Source: Zygnema cylindricum | Lineage: Eukaryota; Streptophyta; Zygnematophyceae; Zygnematales; Zygnemataceae | DNA: 64,000 nucleotides | Assembly: GCA_037447655.1 (NCBI GenBank) | Contig: JBBHKE010002813.1 | Coordinates: 93,106 to 157,105 of the forward strand | Direction: 5' to 3' | Shown: one piece after another, positions 42,661 to 53,810 of the stretch | Layout of the letters: the number at the start of each line of letters is the position of its first letter | Numbering within the stretch: the stretch's first letter is position 1 | The notes under the pieces: model-generated | What the model saw: only the letters and a program-made list of their open reading frames with translations | Told to the model about the DNA's origin: nothing | Database searches by the model: none | Translations under genes and position numbers: made by a program

Positions 42661-43502
42661 TGCAGCAGGTTTCCTGTGATATTATTTACTGAAAGTATGA
42701 TACAAGTACCAACAAAAAACAATATTTAAATTTCCTGCAAAAAAAAATTAAGGCTAAAGAATGGAGAGCGACCAGACGATTCAGAAGCTTTGGAGTGAGT
42801 GACTGCAATATTTTGAATTTCGGCATGTGCATTCGATTAATCCTTCGTACCTTATCTCTAGTCTTACTTCTTGTCACTTTTCGTATGTCTGTGGTACGGC
42901 ATAATCGCATTTCTGTATGTTCTTGAATTTTTGCATCATAAAACTGGCAAAAAAGTACACGGAATGTTCCTGTTCGTACAGGACATATGTACCAGTAACG
43001 CACTTACTACCGCATTTTGATACGAAACTATTCACTGACGCGAACGTGCACAAGGATAGGGGCAGCCGGAAACGAGCGTCCCCCCCGGCCTGCAAAACCA
43101 GCTTTGAAAGGACGGATGCCACGGTGGCACGAACGGATAAACGACACAAGCACCCTGGCCACATGTTGAGCCCTTTTGCCGTTGGTAAGGTGCAATACTC
43201 TACTGTACTGTACAGTACTCATACGTGTCGAACTGAATTTCGTTCGATTTTACACATTTTTCTATCCGTACAATAGTCAACAATCGATATAAAGTTATAA
43301 ACTGCATTTTTGCCTATTTTTCAAATTTTCGATATTTCATGTTCAAATCTATTGATAGTGCTGTGTATCGGATAAATTCCTTGCACTATAAATCTGATAT
43401 TTGAATTATCGGTTCTCGAAGGGTGAGGGGGGGCTATTTATCGCTCCGAGACCAACTAAATATAATCACCGATACATATGCTGGGGGGTTAAGGGGGCGG
43501 GT
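42661..43502. promoter_or_regulatory. GCSH upstream region, no motif assigned
   Basis: This is the 5' flank of the H-protein gene, which reads leftwards. A GC-rich patch at 43040-43160 contrasts with the AT-rich rest. I could not place a TATA box or the transcription start with confidence. The base after the ATG is G, which suits a plant start site. Confidence 0.35.
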
Positions 43503-44068
43503 CAGAGGTCGCAAATGGTCAACCGAAGCCGTGACCGACCCTTAACCGAACGCCCGCGCCGGATCCGGAACGGATTCGGTTGCCAAATTTTGGCGACCGG
43601 GCAATCGCGGTCGGTTGATTCACCATAAAAAAAAAGTCGGTTACGGTCAGTCAAGCAAAAAACGAAAAAAAAATGAAAATTTTGTATTATCCATTAGTCC
43701 ATACAATCCAGCATTATTGTACTTTGTACTCCTTGGTTCGTGGAAGTACGTGACATCATGATTAGCGTCGCGAATCCGACACGGTAGTAACACTTCATTT
43801 CGCAAATCTTAGGGAACGGGACAAATCGTAATTATTGGCTTATTCATACGTCGTGAAAAACTAAGATTTTTTTTTGTACTTTTTCGGTTACGGGCGGGTA
43901 CAGTAAGTCGCGAGAAATTGAGTTTCGATTAACTTGTATTTTTCGTAAACGTCGGTCGGTTGACAGTTAACAATTTTGGAGCGTGACATAACCAATCGGG
44001 CGTCGGTTACTCAGATTTTGAAAAAAAAAACGGTCGGTGATGTAAAATTTTGACTTTTCCGACCTCTA
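43503..44068. mobile_element. hAT-like MITE, copy 2 (inverted relative to 1597-2259)
   Basis: It starts CAGAGGTCGCAAA and ends TTTTCCGACCTCTA. Flanks GGGCGGGT (43495-43502) and GGGCGAGA (44069-44076) agree at six of eight positions, consistent with an old 8-bp duplication. Its reverse complement aligns with 1597-2259 over the whole length except the tandem insert there. Confidence 0.75.
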
Positions 44069-44076
44069 GGGCGAGA

Positions 44077-44605
44077 TCACTTTTTCCTTTTTATCTCCTA
44101 TTTTTCTCTTTTTATAACCCTCTCTACATTTCTATCACTAACTCTATAACCCCCCCCCCCCCCCTCTCTTGTCGTCTATCTCACTCTCTTTGTAAAATAA
44201 CATTTTATCATATCATTCCTCCCTCCTATTTTGCTTCCCCCTCCTCTTCTTTCAATAAAGGAAGCCCAAAAGCAAAGAAAAAACAAGTGAAGGATTTTAA
44301 TTCAACTCCCTTTTTTCTAATGAATCTTTGAAAGTCCCCACAATCTTAAGACTATCGGATCACCAACTTCTATTATTGTTATATAACAATCAGAGCCAAT
44401 ATGAAGTAGGGGCGGTTCTAGTTATTCTCCTCCCTCGCGATGGTCGAGAGTACAAGGTCGAATGATTGCTCGACGAAAAAAATAGTTTGGACAGGTTAGA
44501 TCCTTCATAGTTTGAGCATACATCTAGGATACATGTACATAAGTTATTCGGTGAGCGGAGCCATAGAACGTCCGCCACAATTTCCATTTTAAAATACCAT
44601 ATGAT
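44077..44605. other. Intergenic sequence with a C-tract
   Basis: It is pyrimidine-rich from 44077 to 44260, with an uninterrupted C run near 44151-44164. The rest is AT-rich. No gene was recognised. Confidence 0.5.
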
Positions 44606-45157
44606 TGTTGAAATTACTAGATTTATGAAGTATTTTCTAGGTCTGAATAGGTTAATCAAAACAGAAAAGTAAAGCGTTGTCAGTCTGCCTCCACCTCTTC
44701 CCCCGGTCCCCCATACTTGTTGTAGTTACTGAAAGAAAGAGAGGGTGGTGGAGCCATGGCTGCCTTGGCTCCTTAGGCAGGTCAAAAGAAGTGACATAAG
44801 TCACTTGTAACAAAAAGGTTGAGTCATGCAGGACTCGAACCTCCGACCGCTAGAGCCAGGCGTAGTCGTCAGCCTTAGCCGGTTTATCGTTGAAGTCCGC
44901 TAAAGTACATGGGGAATGATTAGTATTTAAATGTGTCAAGGTTCACTAATCAGATTAACGGAATTACAGACAAGTAATATAGAAACAAATTAGATTACAG
45001 TGCAAACATGAAACCGCACGAAAGAAATTTACCGGACATTGATTTTCAACGACTAGCATTCAAAGCCAATTTGGATCTGACGGCACACATCATCGCCAAG
45101 ATCTTGAAATGGTTGCTTTGACGGTTTCAGGCGTGACACGAACTATCGCCACGTGGC
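44606..45157 (+). repeat. First half of the split 5' LTR
   Basis: In this orientation the hairpin lies near 44680-44775 and a palindrome AAGTGACATAAGTCACTT near 44789-44806. The complement of 44820-44870 gives a B-box-like GGTTCGAGTCC, the best match to the consensus in the window. The last five bases, GTGGC, were duplicated by the nested insertion (right copy now ACGGC, 52075-52079). Confidence 0.85.
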
Positions 45158-46186
45158 TGTTGTTCTACAACCACCGTTGCAGGCGGAGAACCAGCAGTAG
45201 TAGTGGAAGTAGACATGAAAAACAACAGAAACTCTCAAAGTACCTACTCAACAACCAACTTAGAACTGACACAAAATATGACTCAAAAAGCCAATATGCT
45301 TCAAATTTGCCACAATGATACACAATACAATAAACTGACAATTCCCAAAAATGCAGCCCAAATGACCTTGTAAAACATAAGATATGATGTCTGGAAGTTT
45401 CCCAAAAATTACCTTTAGAAAATCATATTCCCAAAACTGGATACTACAAAATTGGCTAAGTCCTAAGTTATATGCTCACAGTGTGTATCTACTGATCTAC
45501 ACTAATTCGCGTTACCGTTAATACGGTTATTATCCTGACTAACGACAAAGCATCATACCCGTACATCATTGTACCTCAAAAACCCTAATTACTATTTTCT
45601 AAAAACCTGATTAATGGAACACTATTTTATATCACACTAAACAACAAACTAATGTTATTTAGATATTTACAGAAATTGAACAGTACACAGAACTTTCTAA
45701 CCGTACACAACACATTCCAAATGCTTAGTCAGCGGTGACCGCTAAAGTCCAACCGAATGTGGTCGTGTAGTACAAAGCACCTGAGTGATTCGTCACTTGT
45801 GGTCCCACGCGAGCACGCTTGTGGTCCCTCGTGAATCACGCTTGTGGTCCCAGGTGAATCGCGTCCGTTGGAACATATTTGATCGAAGATGGTACCGTCG
45901 AGCTGTACCATATGTTTTCGGAATACTCAGGACAGATCTCGTTCGTGCGATCATGTGAATCGCATCGTCAACTTTTTGACACGTATGGCTGATTGTCAAC
46001 GCTACTCCAAAAAACCTGCATACGTTCTTTCGCCGACACGTGTCCTTACAAAAGTACAATACACTCTACTGTACCTTTTGCTACTGTAACACTAATTAAA
46101 GTAAGTATTACAGTAGACTACTAGGAAAAATATCCTAAGTTTTTTTTACGCCTATTGACTAAAATAAAGATTTACAAATTACAACA
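45158..46186 (-). repeat. LTR (3') of the nested copia element
   Basis: It is 1029 bp. At 45794-45867 about three tandem units, CTTGTGGTCCC followed by CGTGAATC-like sequence, sit in the promoter part. The other LTR has two. The G-box-like 'gacacgtgtcc' is at about 46034. Confidence 0.85.
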
Positions 46187-46308
46187 CTCCCCTACATCTT
46201 TAGACTAAGTTACTCGCTTAGTCCAATATCATCTCTGCAAAACTGTAACTTAGGAGCAAGAAGGGCTTTCGTTAACATGTCAGCCACCATCTTCTCATCT
46301 GGTAAATA

Positions 46309-46524
46309 TCACAGTTTAACGACTTTTGCGAGTACTTTTTCTCTAACAAAGTGAAGTCTAACATCCATGTATTTGCTCTTAAAGTGATGGCTGGGGTTAG
46401 AAGCAATTGCTATGGCAGCTTGGTTGTCACACCAGATAGCTAGAGGGCTAGTTTGTATATACCCAAGTTCATGTAAAATGGACTTGACCCATAGGAGCTC
46501 CTTGTGGGCGGAAGCTGTTGCCAT
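46309..46524 (-). pseudogene. Copia RNase H fragment
   Basis: The 71-residue frame has TASAHKELLWVKSILHELG, IWCDNQAAIAIASNPSHHF and YMDVRLHFVREKV, all copia RNase H motifs. Its upstream half (SDAS, EAEY) is cut off at 46525, where an LTR fragment begins. The normal C-terminal tail remains legible to 46195 in broken frames. Confidence 0.85.
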
Positions 46525-46637
46525 TGTTGAAATCGATAGATTTCTAGAGTATTTTGTAGGTGTAATATGTTAGTATAAAAAGAAAAGGACAGACAGCCTG
46601 CCTCCACCTCCTCTCTCTAGCCCCCATACTTGTCGTA
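46525..46637 (+). repeat. Inverted copia LTR fragment
   Basis: It begins TGTTGAAATCGATAG and follows the LTR-end sequence, including 'gcccccatacttgtcgta' from the hairpin loop. It then stops and joins head-on to an LTR of opposite orientation at 46638. It is a 113-bp inverted remnant. Confidence 0.75.
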
Positions 46638-47949
46638 TGATACTCTGAGACATCCATTGGCCCTCAGAGAATGCAGATCCAAAAGAAGCTAATCTAGATA
46701 GTGCCGACTCCAAGTTGATATAAACCCAAATGACTGACCCCTTGACAGTCAAAACCCCAATATAGATTCACCCCTGTGAAATAACACTTTCTGTGTGCTC
46801 AGTTCCACCACAGAATGCAAAGTTAGAATATGAGATTTGGACACATTCACCCACTTTGACTTTCCCTTAGAAATACAGCTACCCTGGCAGACAAAAACTC
46901 TGACCGACTACACCCTTGTGTAGCCTAGACTCCCCTGAGTCCGCAGCAAAAAGAATCACTGAAAATGGTCAAGTAAATTGATAGTTATGGCTGGCCAAAG
47001 TTTGCCATTTATACAAGGTGCTCTGTGGGAGAGTCAGCTATCTACCCGAAATATTCTAAGTCCTAAACCCCTCTCTAAACCCTCTAGTACTGAGGTACGG
47101 ACCAATAACGTTAGTGTATAGTACATAAAGGTACAGATGCCAGTGTACCTTTTGTACGGTCATCGTACGACATGGCTTAAAATTCAACAAATGTCCTAAC
47201 CGGATTCGCTCTTATAATCTCCGGAATTCTTGCCTCCAAATCTTATCTCTCCACGTGGCGCCAGGTCATGCCGCATCATAAAAATGGTACCGTACAAGAA
47301 AGTACAAATGCCGGAGTACTTTCTGTACTTACATTGTACGATGTCGCCATAGTGCGACATTTGTCACTCCCGGATTTGTTTTCTGCCGTTCTGGAAATTC
47401 CGTAATCCCGAACGATGTTGCCACGTGTCATCCGGAGTGGCGGCGTCTGCAAACTGCCAAATTTTCCTTTCCGCGATGTCGGCGCTAACCACGGCCGTCC
47501 GATTTACATCGTTATTAAAAACTGACCGTCGAAATAAATGTCCGTACTATTTATTTCGTCCGGTACTAAAAATACTACTGTTTCTATGCCCTATATACCG
47601 TAACCTAGTTAAATGGAAAATCCTACCTATAATTATTTAAATATGTATCAAACCATATACGTACTAGCACTAGTCCTAGGCTAAAGGGACAAAGCTAACG
47701 GCTACGGGATGTTTGACAGACGGCAGGTACCAAGATCAATTCCTGGGTCCGTCAAATACCTTTTTGGTAAACATACCTATTATCTATTCTTGTCTCTCTA
47801 GAGAGCTTAGGCAGCCATGGCTCTAGCTCCCTCTCCAGCCTTCAGTGACTACAACAAGTGTGGGGGCTTAGAGAAAGGAGTAAAAGGCAGATTACTTCTC
47901 CTCTTTTCCTATCCTAAATAAAGACCTAAAAAATACTCATATATCAACA
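46638..47949 (-). repeat. Copia-family LTR with duplicated promoter segment
   Basis: It is about 1310 bp, roughly 300 bp longer than relatives. The GTAC palindrome to G-box segment is present twice, near 47110-47280 and 47287-47450. Each copy has GTAC arms about its 'atgcc(a/g)g' centre. A TATAAAT box (minus) is at about 47010 and a tRNA-like stem TTGACAGA/TCCGTCAA at 47713-47755. The hairpin from 47811 has a decayed right arm. Confidence 0.8.
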
Positions 47950-47999
47950 GTTCCGATAGTTCTGTCCGTTAGCCATCACTCGATAGGTGGGGGAGAAGC

Positions 48000-50269
48000 T
48001 CTGGAAAAAGGGGCCTTTGAAATCGGATCTGAGGAGCAAGGTAGTTAGGGTACGTTTGCCCCGCAGGAAGAGTCACAGGTGCCCGAGGAATCAGTCTCTT
48101 TTGCCTCACCTTTAAATATAGAGCGCTTTCTTAAGGGAATGATGCCTCTGGTTGTTACAGCTGAAACTCCTCCAAAATAGCTAGTGAGGCAAACCTCTCC
48201 TCCACCTCCACCTGACTTTTCTTTCGAGAACTTCCAACCTTTGTCCGAGGCTGCCAGAGCTAGGGCCTTGGAGAAGTAGGAGAGAGCGACATTATCCCCT
48301 AAATCACGTAAAAAGGGGTTGGCCCATTGGGAAGCGGTCTCTGGTCACCCTCCCGAGGTCAAGCGCTATACCAGATCTAAGGCTCCGATAGCGGAGATGT
48401 ATATGGATCCTTAAACTTTGCAAATCCTTACTGGCCAGGGTGCATAGTAATATTAGCCCTTCATAATCTCCATGAGTTGAAGGTTAAGAAGGAGTTGGTA
48501 CAACGTGTAGCCAAGACTAACCGAGCCAGGATCGTACGCCTAGTGGGAGGTGTAGTGGAGATATAGAGCAGTTTGTCCGAGAGCGGCTCTTAACCTTCAG
48601 CCCAGGAGCAACAGGGGATGCCATCAACTTCACACCGGCATCCTACCCAATCTTAAGACACTGCAACCAATGGATCGTCTCGGGGCAGGGGGACCTCTCG
48701 GGCCCGGGCCGGGGAAGGGACAAGCATGCGAGGGTTACCAAAGCTTAAGAGAGTGCACCGGTTTGACCATCGAGACAGCAAGGGCAGGTTTGCTCCTCGA
48801 CCTAAAGTGGAGCCGTTCTTCCCTTCAGCCTCAGTCTCTCCGAGCTCCCTGTCTACATCAACACCTGTTGTTCGACCTTTCGAAAGGTTCTGGCGTTCTA
48901 GACCCACAGACCTCGAGGTACCGGATTTGGGGATTGCGGATCTCTCGGGTGTGGTGAGCAGCACACAAAAATTGGTTGATATCCTGCATTCACAAAGTCA
49001 AGCTACGGCGGGGGCCGGACCCGTCATCATAGACAGGGAGGCTCTTGAAAAGGAAAGAATGCAGGGACTAGAGCACGAGCTGCTCCTTATTAGGGAGGCT
49101 AGACGGAGATCAAGGGGGATCCTTAGTGGACAGGTAGCTCCTCCTCATAGGACAAATCCTTCTGCCAGAGGGCCACCTCAGGGTCAATCAACTCCTCCGC
49201 GACGCAAGCTCCCACGACTTCACCGGATTCTAGACCGGAATCTCCCCTTCAACGTGAAACGGGGAGAACGACAAGGCCTAACAAAGAGGGGTTGGGAGCA
49301 GACCTACTGGGTAACATGGCAGCTGCTACCACTGAGCATTAGACCTTTGTCTCGGTGGCAGGAACTTCCACTATGGAGGCCGTAGTGCAACTACAACCCG
49401 ACCAGAGATTACCGATTTCTCTCAGACTGTACACTCCTCCCCCATCACCACCTCACGCCTCCTCTCCTTCGCCATCCCTTTCTCCAACTACAGCCGTCCG
49501 TGGGTCCCCAGACGCGCCTCTCTTACCTTACAAATACGACGTCCCCGCCTATTCACCTGCTCACAGACGTTCTCCTATTTCCAACTCAGGCACTCCATCT
49601 CCCGAGACATCTAGGAGGCGAACTAGGAGACATATGCCTTTTCCTACAAGGCCCCAGCAGTCTATGTTTCCGTCTTGGCCACTGTCCATTCCACCAAGGC
49701 CTTTCAATAGACCTCGTCTCCACATCCCATCAGTGGAGACAGTTTTAAGAGAGGAACAATACACTTCTGAATATAGAGGAGCCAAAAATTCCACACCTCC
49801 TTTGACAGCAAGACCACCCTCAATGGGGTGGAGGATCCCAGCTGTTACACCCGTAGGAGAAAAAGGTTCGGATATAGAACGGGGAGATCTCGGAGCAATT
49901 TCACTGGCTCAGTTTGTCTGCCCCACCACACTAGCCTCTCCAGAGTTCACCAACCTTGCTGAGGGGGAGAAAGAAATGGGGGACATAAGGATCTTTGCAG
50001 AAGATAGCTCGGGGATCTCTTTCTCGGATTTTGAATTGCTGTGGAAATCTTTCAGGCACTCCGAAATCGATAAATACAGGGGCGGGGCCATTCTTGATGA
50101 CTTCGACCTCACTCTGTTCCAAATGATGGTCAACTACCTTTTAGGAGGTGCTTTGGCGGATTACAAGGAGAGACAACCACTCTTGATGGCTCTAAGCATG
50201 AAGATTTTGGACCTGGCTCTTGATGCACAGGTTTTACAAGTAGAAGCCGACTTGGCTACAGCTGCCTGA
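48000..50269 (+). pseudogene. Unrecognised proline-rich protein, interrupted
   Basis: Coding-like sequence runs through at least three frames. 48048-48420 contains SPPPPPDFSFENFQPLSEAA. 48460-49385 includes RFDHRDSKGRFAPRPKVEPF and a charged stretch, ALEKERMQGLEHELLLIREA. 49343-50269 has about 110 residues rich in Pro and Ser, then a less biased C-terminus with FSDFELLWKSFRHSEIDKYR and LTLFQMMVNYLLGGALADYK. Stops split it at 48178, 48277, 48412, 48564, 48588, 48654 and 49340. The final stop TGA is the first three bases of the flanking LTR. There is no zinc knuckle, protease or polymerase motif. I do not recognise the family. A divergent capsid-like or captured host protein are options. Confidence 0.4.
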
Positions 50270-50405
50270 AATTCTATTGGCTCCATTGCCACACAGAATT
50301 CGCAGGTCCAAAGGAAGCTAATCTAGATAGTGCCGACTCCAAGTTAATATAAACCCAAATGATTGACCCCTTGACAATCAGAACCCCATTACAGCTTCAC
50401 CCCTG

Positions 50406-51062
50406 TAGTAGTAGATGGTCTATTCTGCCTCTGACTAAACTGATTCTGATTATGATTAAACTGATTTCTTTTGTTAAGGTCTGTTGCAAATGCTTCAACC
50501 TTTCCTTCTCCCTCAAGGAGTTAGGTATTTGTTTCTTCCTCCAATATAAGATTATAAGCTAACTGAAATGACCAGCTAGCTTTGTCATGACTCTTTAACT
50601 AAAAATACACACCCTTCATGCTACTAGGGAGACCTCTAATAAGCAAAGCTGCCTGTTGAAACTCAGGAAATGACCCCCCAGCAGAAGAGTGAGCATCAAT
50701 GACCTCGAGAAAATTTTGACAATACTCAACCATAGTTCCCTCATGTATTTGTATCCCCAAATTTTTCCAGCCACCAAGAGCTCTTCATGAACATTCGCTT
50801 TCTCAAAAGCAGATTTGAGGGATGTCCAAATCTCCCTCGCCTTCTTCATTTTCAGTCGAGACATGACCAAATTTTTTGAAGTACAAAAAATTAGACTGTT
50901 TCTTGCCATTGAATTCTTCTTCGCCCAAGTTGGATCTGTTTCATCAAGGGAGCCATCCAAGACCCCCAATAAGTCACCAGTTCCAACCGACGATTCAACC
51001 ATCGCCGCCCACTACGCATACTTTTGGCCATTGAAGATAAGAACTCTTGACGAAAGGCCCAT
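50406..51062 (-). pseudogene. Copia Gag of the nested element
   Basis: The start MGLSSRVLIFNG lies at the primer-site ATG (51060-51062) and is soon stopped by a TAG. A 128-residue frame (51002-50616) then carries the UBN2-type Gag motifs DPTWAKKNSMARNSLIFCTS and AREIWTSLKSAFEKANVHEE. It is frameshifted further on (GYKYM region). The Gln-rich linker continues to 50406, where it meets the LTR fragment. Confidence 0.82.
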
Positions 51063-51066
51063 AACC

Positions 51067-52074
51067 TGTTGTTCTACAACCACCGTTGCAGGCGGAGAAC
51101 CAGCAGTAGTAGTGGAAGTAGACATGAAAAATAGTAGAAACTTTCAAAGTACCTACTCAACAACCAACTTAGAACTGACACAAAATATTACTCAGAAAGC
51201 AAATTTGCTTCAAATTTTCCACACTGATACACAATACAATAAACTCACAATTCCCAAAATTGTAGCCCAAGTGACCTCGTAAACGATAAGAAATGATATC
51301 AAGAAGTTTTCCAAAAATTGCCCTTAGAAAATCATATTCCCAAAACTGAATACTACAAAATTGGCTAAGTCCTAAGTCATATGCTCACAGTGTGTATCTA
51401 TTGATCTACACTGATTTAGGTAACCGTTAACACGGTTATTTTCCTGACTAACGACAAAAAATCCTACCCGTACGTCACTGTACCTCAAAAACCCTGATTA
51501 CTATTTTCTAAAAACCTAATTAATGGAATACTATTTTATATCACACAAAACAACAAACTAATGTTATTCAAATATTTACAGAAATTTAACCGTACACAAA
51601 ACGTTCTAACCGTACACAAAACGTTTCTAAATGCTTAGTCAGCGGTGACGGTTAAAGTCCAGCTGAATGTGGTCGTGTAGTACGGAGCATTTGAGTGCTT
51701 CGTCACTTGTGGTCCCTCGTGAATCACGCTTGTGGTCCCAGGTGAATCGCGTCCGAAGGAACAGATTCGATCGACGATGGTACCGTCGAGCTGTACCATC
51801 TGTTTCCGGAATACTCGGGACAGATCATGTTCGTCCGATCATTTGAATCGCATTGTCAACGTTTTGACACGTATGGCTGACTGTCGGCGCTACTCCGAAA
51901 AACGTGCATACGTTTTTTCGCTAACACGTGTCCCTGCAAAAGTACAATACACTCTACTGTACCCTTTGCTACTATAACACTTATTAAGGTAAGTATTACA
52001 GTAGACTACTAGGAAAAATATCCTTAGTTATTTTTACCCCTATTGACTGAAATAAAGATTTATGAATTACAACA
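51067..52074 (-). repeat. LTR (5') of the nested copia element
   Basis: It is 1008 bp and pairs with 45158-46186. It is followed by ACGGC (52075-52079), the presumed decayed copy of the GTGGC target duplication, and then by the resumed outer LTR. Confidence 0.85.
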
Positions 52075-52532
52075 ACGGCAAGATAACATTAGGAAGTTGG
52101 AATCCCGGGGAGCATGAGGGCGAGTCAGTAGGAGACATGCGTCCACTCAATGGCCGAGTCGTACACGAACTGTACAAAATGTACACCGGCCACAATACCT
52201 TTCCTTACTTTACAGTTCCCTGTTTGGTTTGTACATCAGTAGATAGGGGTTGTGAGAGAGGTTTAAGACTTAGGAGAGTGAGGAGGTAGCCGCCTCTCTC
52301 CCAATGAGCTTGTATATATTTTGGCATCTTTGTCACTTCATAACTTATCGTCTGGTTGGGCGCTTTCAAGGATTTCTTTTGCTGCGGACTCAAGTGAGTC
52401 CAAACTGCATAGCGGTGCAATAAAACTAATTGTTTTTCTACTTGGGAAGCTGTGATCCTAGTTGAAGAAGGGTTAGTTAAAAACTAACTAGAGGCTTCTT
52501 GAATTTTGTAGTCCAATGTGGCACATAGAATT
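52075..52532 (+). repeat. Second half of the split 5' LTR
   Basis: It contains degraded GTAC arms (52165-52210), a CTTGTATATATTTTGG box near 52310 where a TATA box is expected, and GGACTC-AAGT-GAGTCC near 52385-52400. The end GAATTGCA directly precedes the primer site. Confidence 0.85.
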
Positions 52533-53810
52533 GCAGGTTATGGGCCCACCCTCTAGGGTGCCCATCTTCAACGGATCTGGGTTCATTTATTGGGAAGCTA
52601 TGATGGTAGGGGCTTTTTGTGAAAAATGATACTGGGGTATCGTCAGTGGACAAGTGAAACGTCCATCTCAAGGAATTCCACCAGGGTTTGGTGGAGTGAG
52701 GTTTTCTGCATCTGCTCCAATGGAGGAGGCAAACACTGGGGATAGCAGTATGTCCGAAAGAGGAAAAGGAAGGAGAGACCTCTTAATCCTATCGCCACGG
52801 TACCCGAAGCGGCGGGGGTGAAGACCGAAGAAAACGATATTCAGATGTGGGAATACACAAACATGGCTACCACACACTTCTTTATGAGGCATTTTACTTG
52901 AGCTTTGGCAACCTCCCATCTCCACATTTTCAAGGCCGAGGAGCTATGTGAAACCTTAAAGGAGATCTATAGAGCCGCTACCATTCAAGAGCTCAAGTTG
53001 GCCGAGCAAAGGTTAGGAGAGTATACTTACAAAGGGGGGAAAATGCTAGACTATTGTAATGACCTCTCTTGTTTGTATATGGAGATGGAGAGTGCCGAGT
53101 AAACCCGTACTATGAAGATGAAAGTCAACACCCTCATGATGAAGTTACCTAATGAGTTTGAGAACATAGTGTACCGAGTGCAGGAAATAGATGACAGTTC
53201 GTGGAAGTGGAATACGAAGGTTCGGATGATACTTGTGCAGGAGAACTCCATCGAGATTTGGAGAGGAGGAAAGAGCATTTAAGCACTAGCTTTTGGAACG
53301 GACTTGTGGGGGAAAGATTTGAGGAAGCCATAGGACAGCTTGAAGGGAAAGAAAGATCAAGCTAGAGGACCAATGCCTCCAAAGGGCCTTTGTCATTTAT
53401 GCAAAAAACCGGGACACTTCATAGCTGATTGCATCAAGCTGCGCATTTCAGGCTCAAAAACAACCATGGAGGATGTTCTTCCACGAGAAAGAAGAAGGCA
53501 CTTGTGGTCACACAAGAGAAAGGGGAGACCGAGGAGGATGAGTCTACTGAAGAGGAGGATGGAGAGCTATTTATTGAGGAGAATCTGGAGGAGATGGAGA
53601 TTCCTCAAAAACAGAAGTGTGCTCTTAGAGTCATTTGGGAACCTCCACAGGAAAGATGGATCATCAATTCAGGTGCATCTTTGCATGTTTTTGAGGTAGT
53701 CTGTGGGTGTTTCCGTGAGTAATCCATGGCTGAAATAGGCTATGGACAACAGGAAGAACATTATCAGCCTTACTCAGAAGGAAGCAATAGGTAATCTGCT
53801 TGAGAAATTG
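52533..53810 (+). pseudogene. Copia Gag and pol remnants, plus strand
   Basis: It opens with the primer-site Met (MGPPSRVPIFNGSGFIYWEA) and is soon broken by a TGA and frameshifts. The 52905-53102 frame has LHIFKAEELCETLKEIYRAA and QELKLAEQRLGEYTYKGGKM. The zinc knuckle CHLCKKPGHFIADC is at about 53391-53432. The protease motif reads NSGAS instead of DSGAS near 53668. Sequence then jumps to a reverse transcriptase piece, ISLTQKEAIGNLLEKL, at about 53757-53806, after a large internal deletion. Confidence 0.82.

Larger units (their letters stand above)
46638..50405. mobile_element. LTR-flanked block with an unrecognised coding region
   Basis: The left LTR 46638-47949 (TGATACTCTG...ATCAACA) and a right LTR start at 50267-50405 (same family, cut after CACCCCTGT) enclose 47950-50266. 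Neither internal edge has a polypurine tract or a recognisable primer site. The LTR family is transcribed leftwards in the other elements, whereas the long internal frame reads rightwards. It is either a non-autonomous element carrying foreign sequence or a rearranged locus. Confidence 0.6.
45158..52074 (-). mobile_element. Nested copia element of a different LTR family
   Basis: LTRs at 45158-46186 and 51067-52074 begin TGTTGTTCTACAACC and end AATTACAACA. A polypurine tract is at 46187-46192 and a shortened primer site (GGTTATGGGCC on the minus strand) at 51056-51066. Only RNase H (46309-46524) and gag (50406-51062) remain; the middle of pol is replaced by the LTR-flanked block 46525-50405. 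Its LTRs lack the hairpin module of the other families but have a 25-bp GTGGTCCC repeat. Confidence 0.88.
44606..53810 (+). mobile_element. Plus-strand copia element, 5' LTR split by a nested element
   Basis: The LTR begins TGTTGAAATTAC at 44606 and is interrupted at 45157. It resumes at 52075 in the middle of the same LTR sequence (G-box region) and ends TTGCA at 52532, next to the primer site GGTTATGGGCCCA (52533-52545). Together the halves make about 1010 bp, the normal length. The internal region (52533-53810) is a broken gag plus a small reverse transcriptase remnant. The 3' LTR was not found. Confidence 0.88.

Noticed and set aside
48653-48964. 103-codon minus-strand frame
   Set aside because: It is the shadow of the plus-strand unknown coding region, which has the more protein-like composition.
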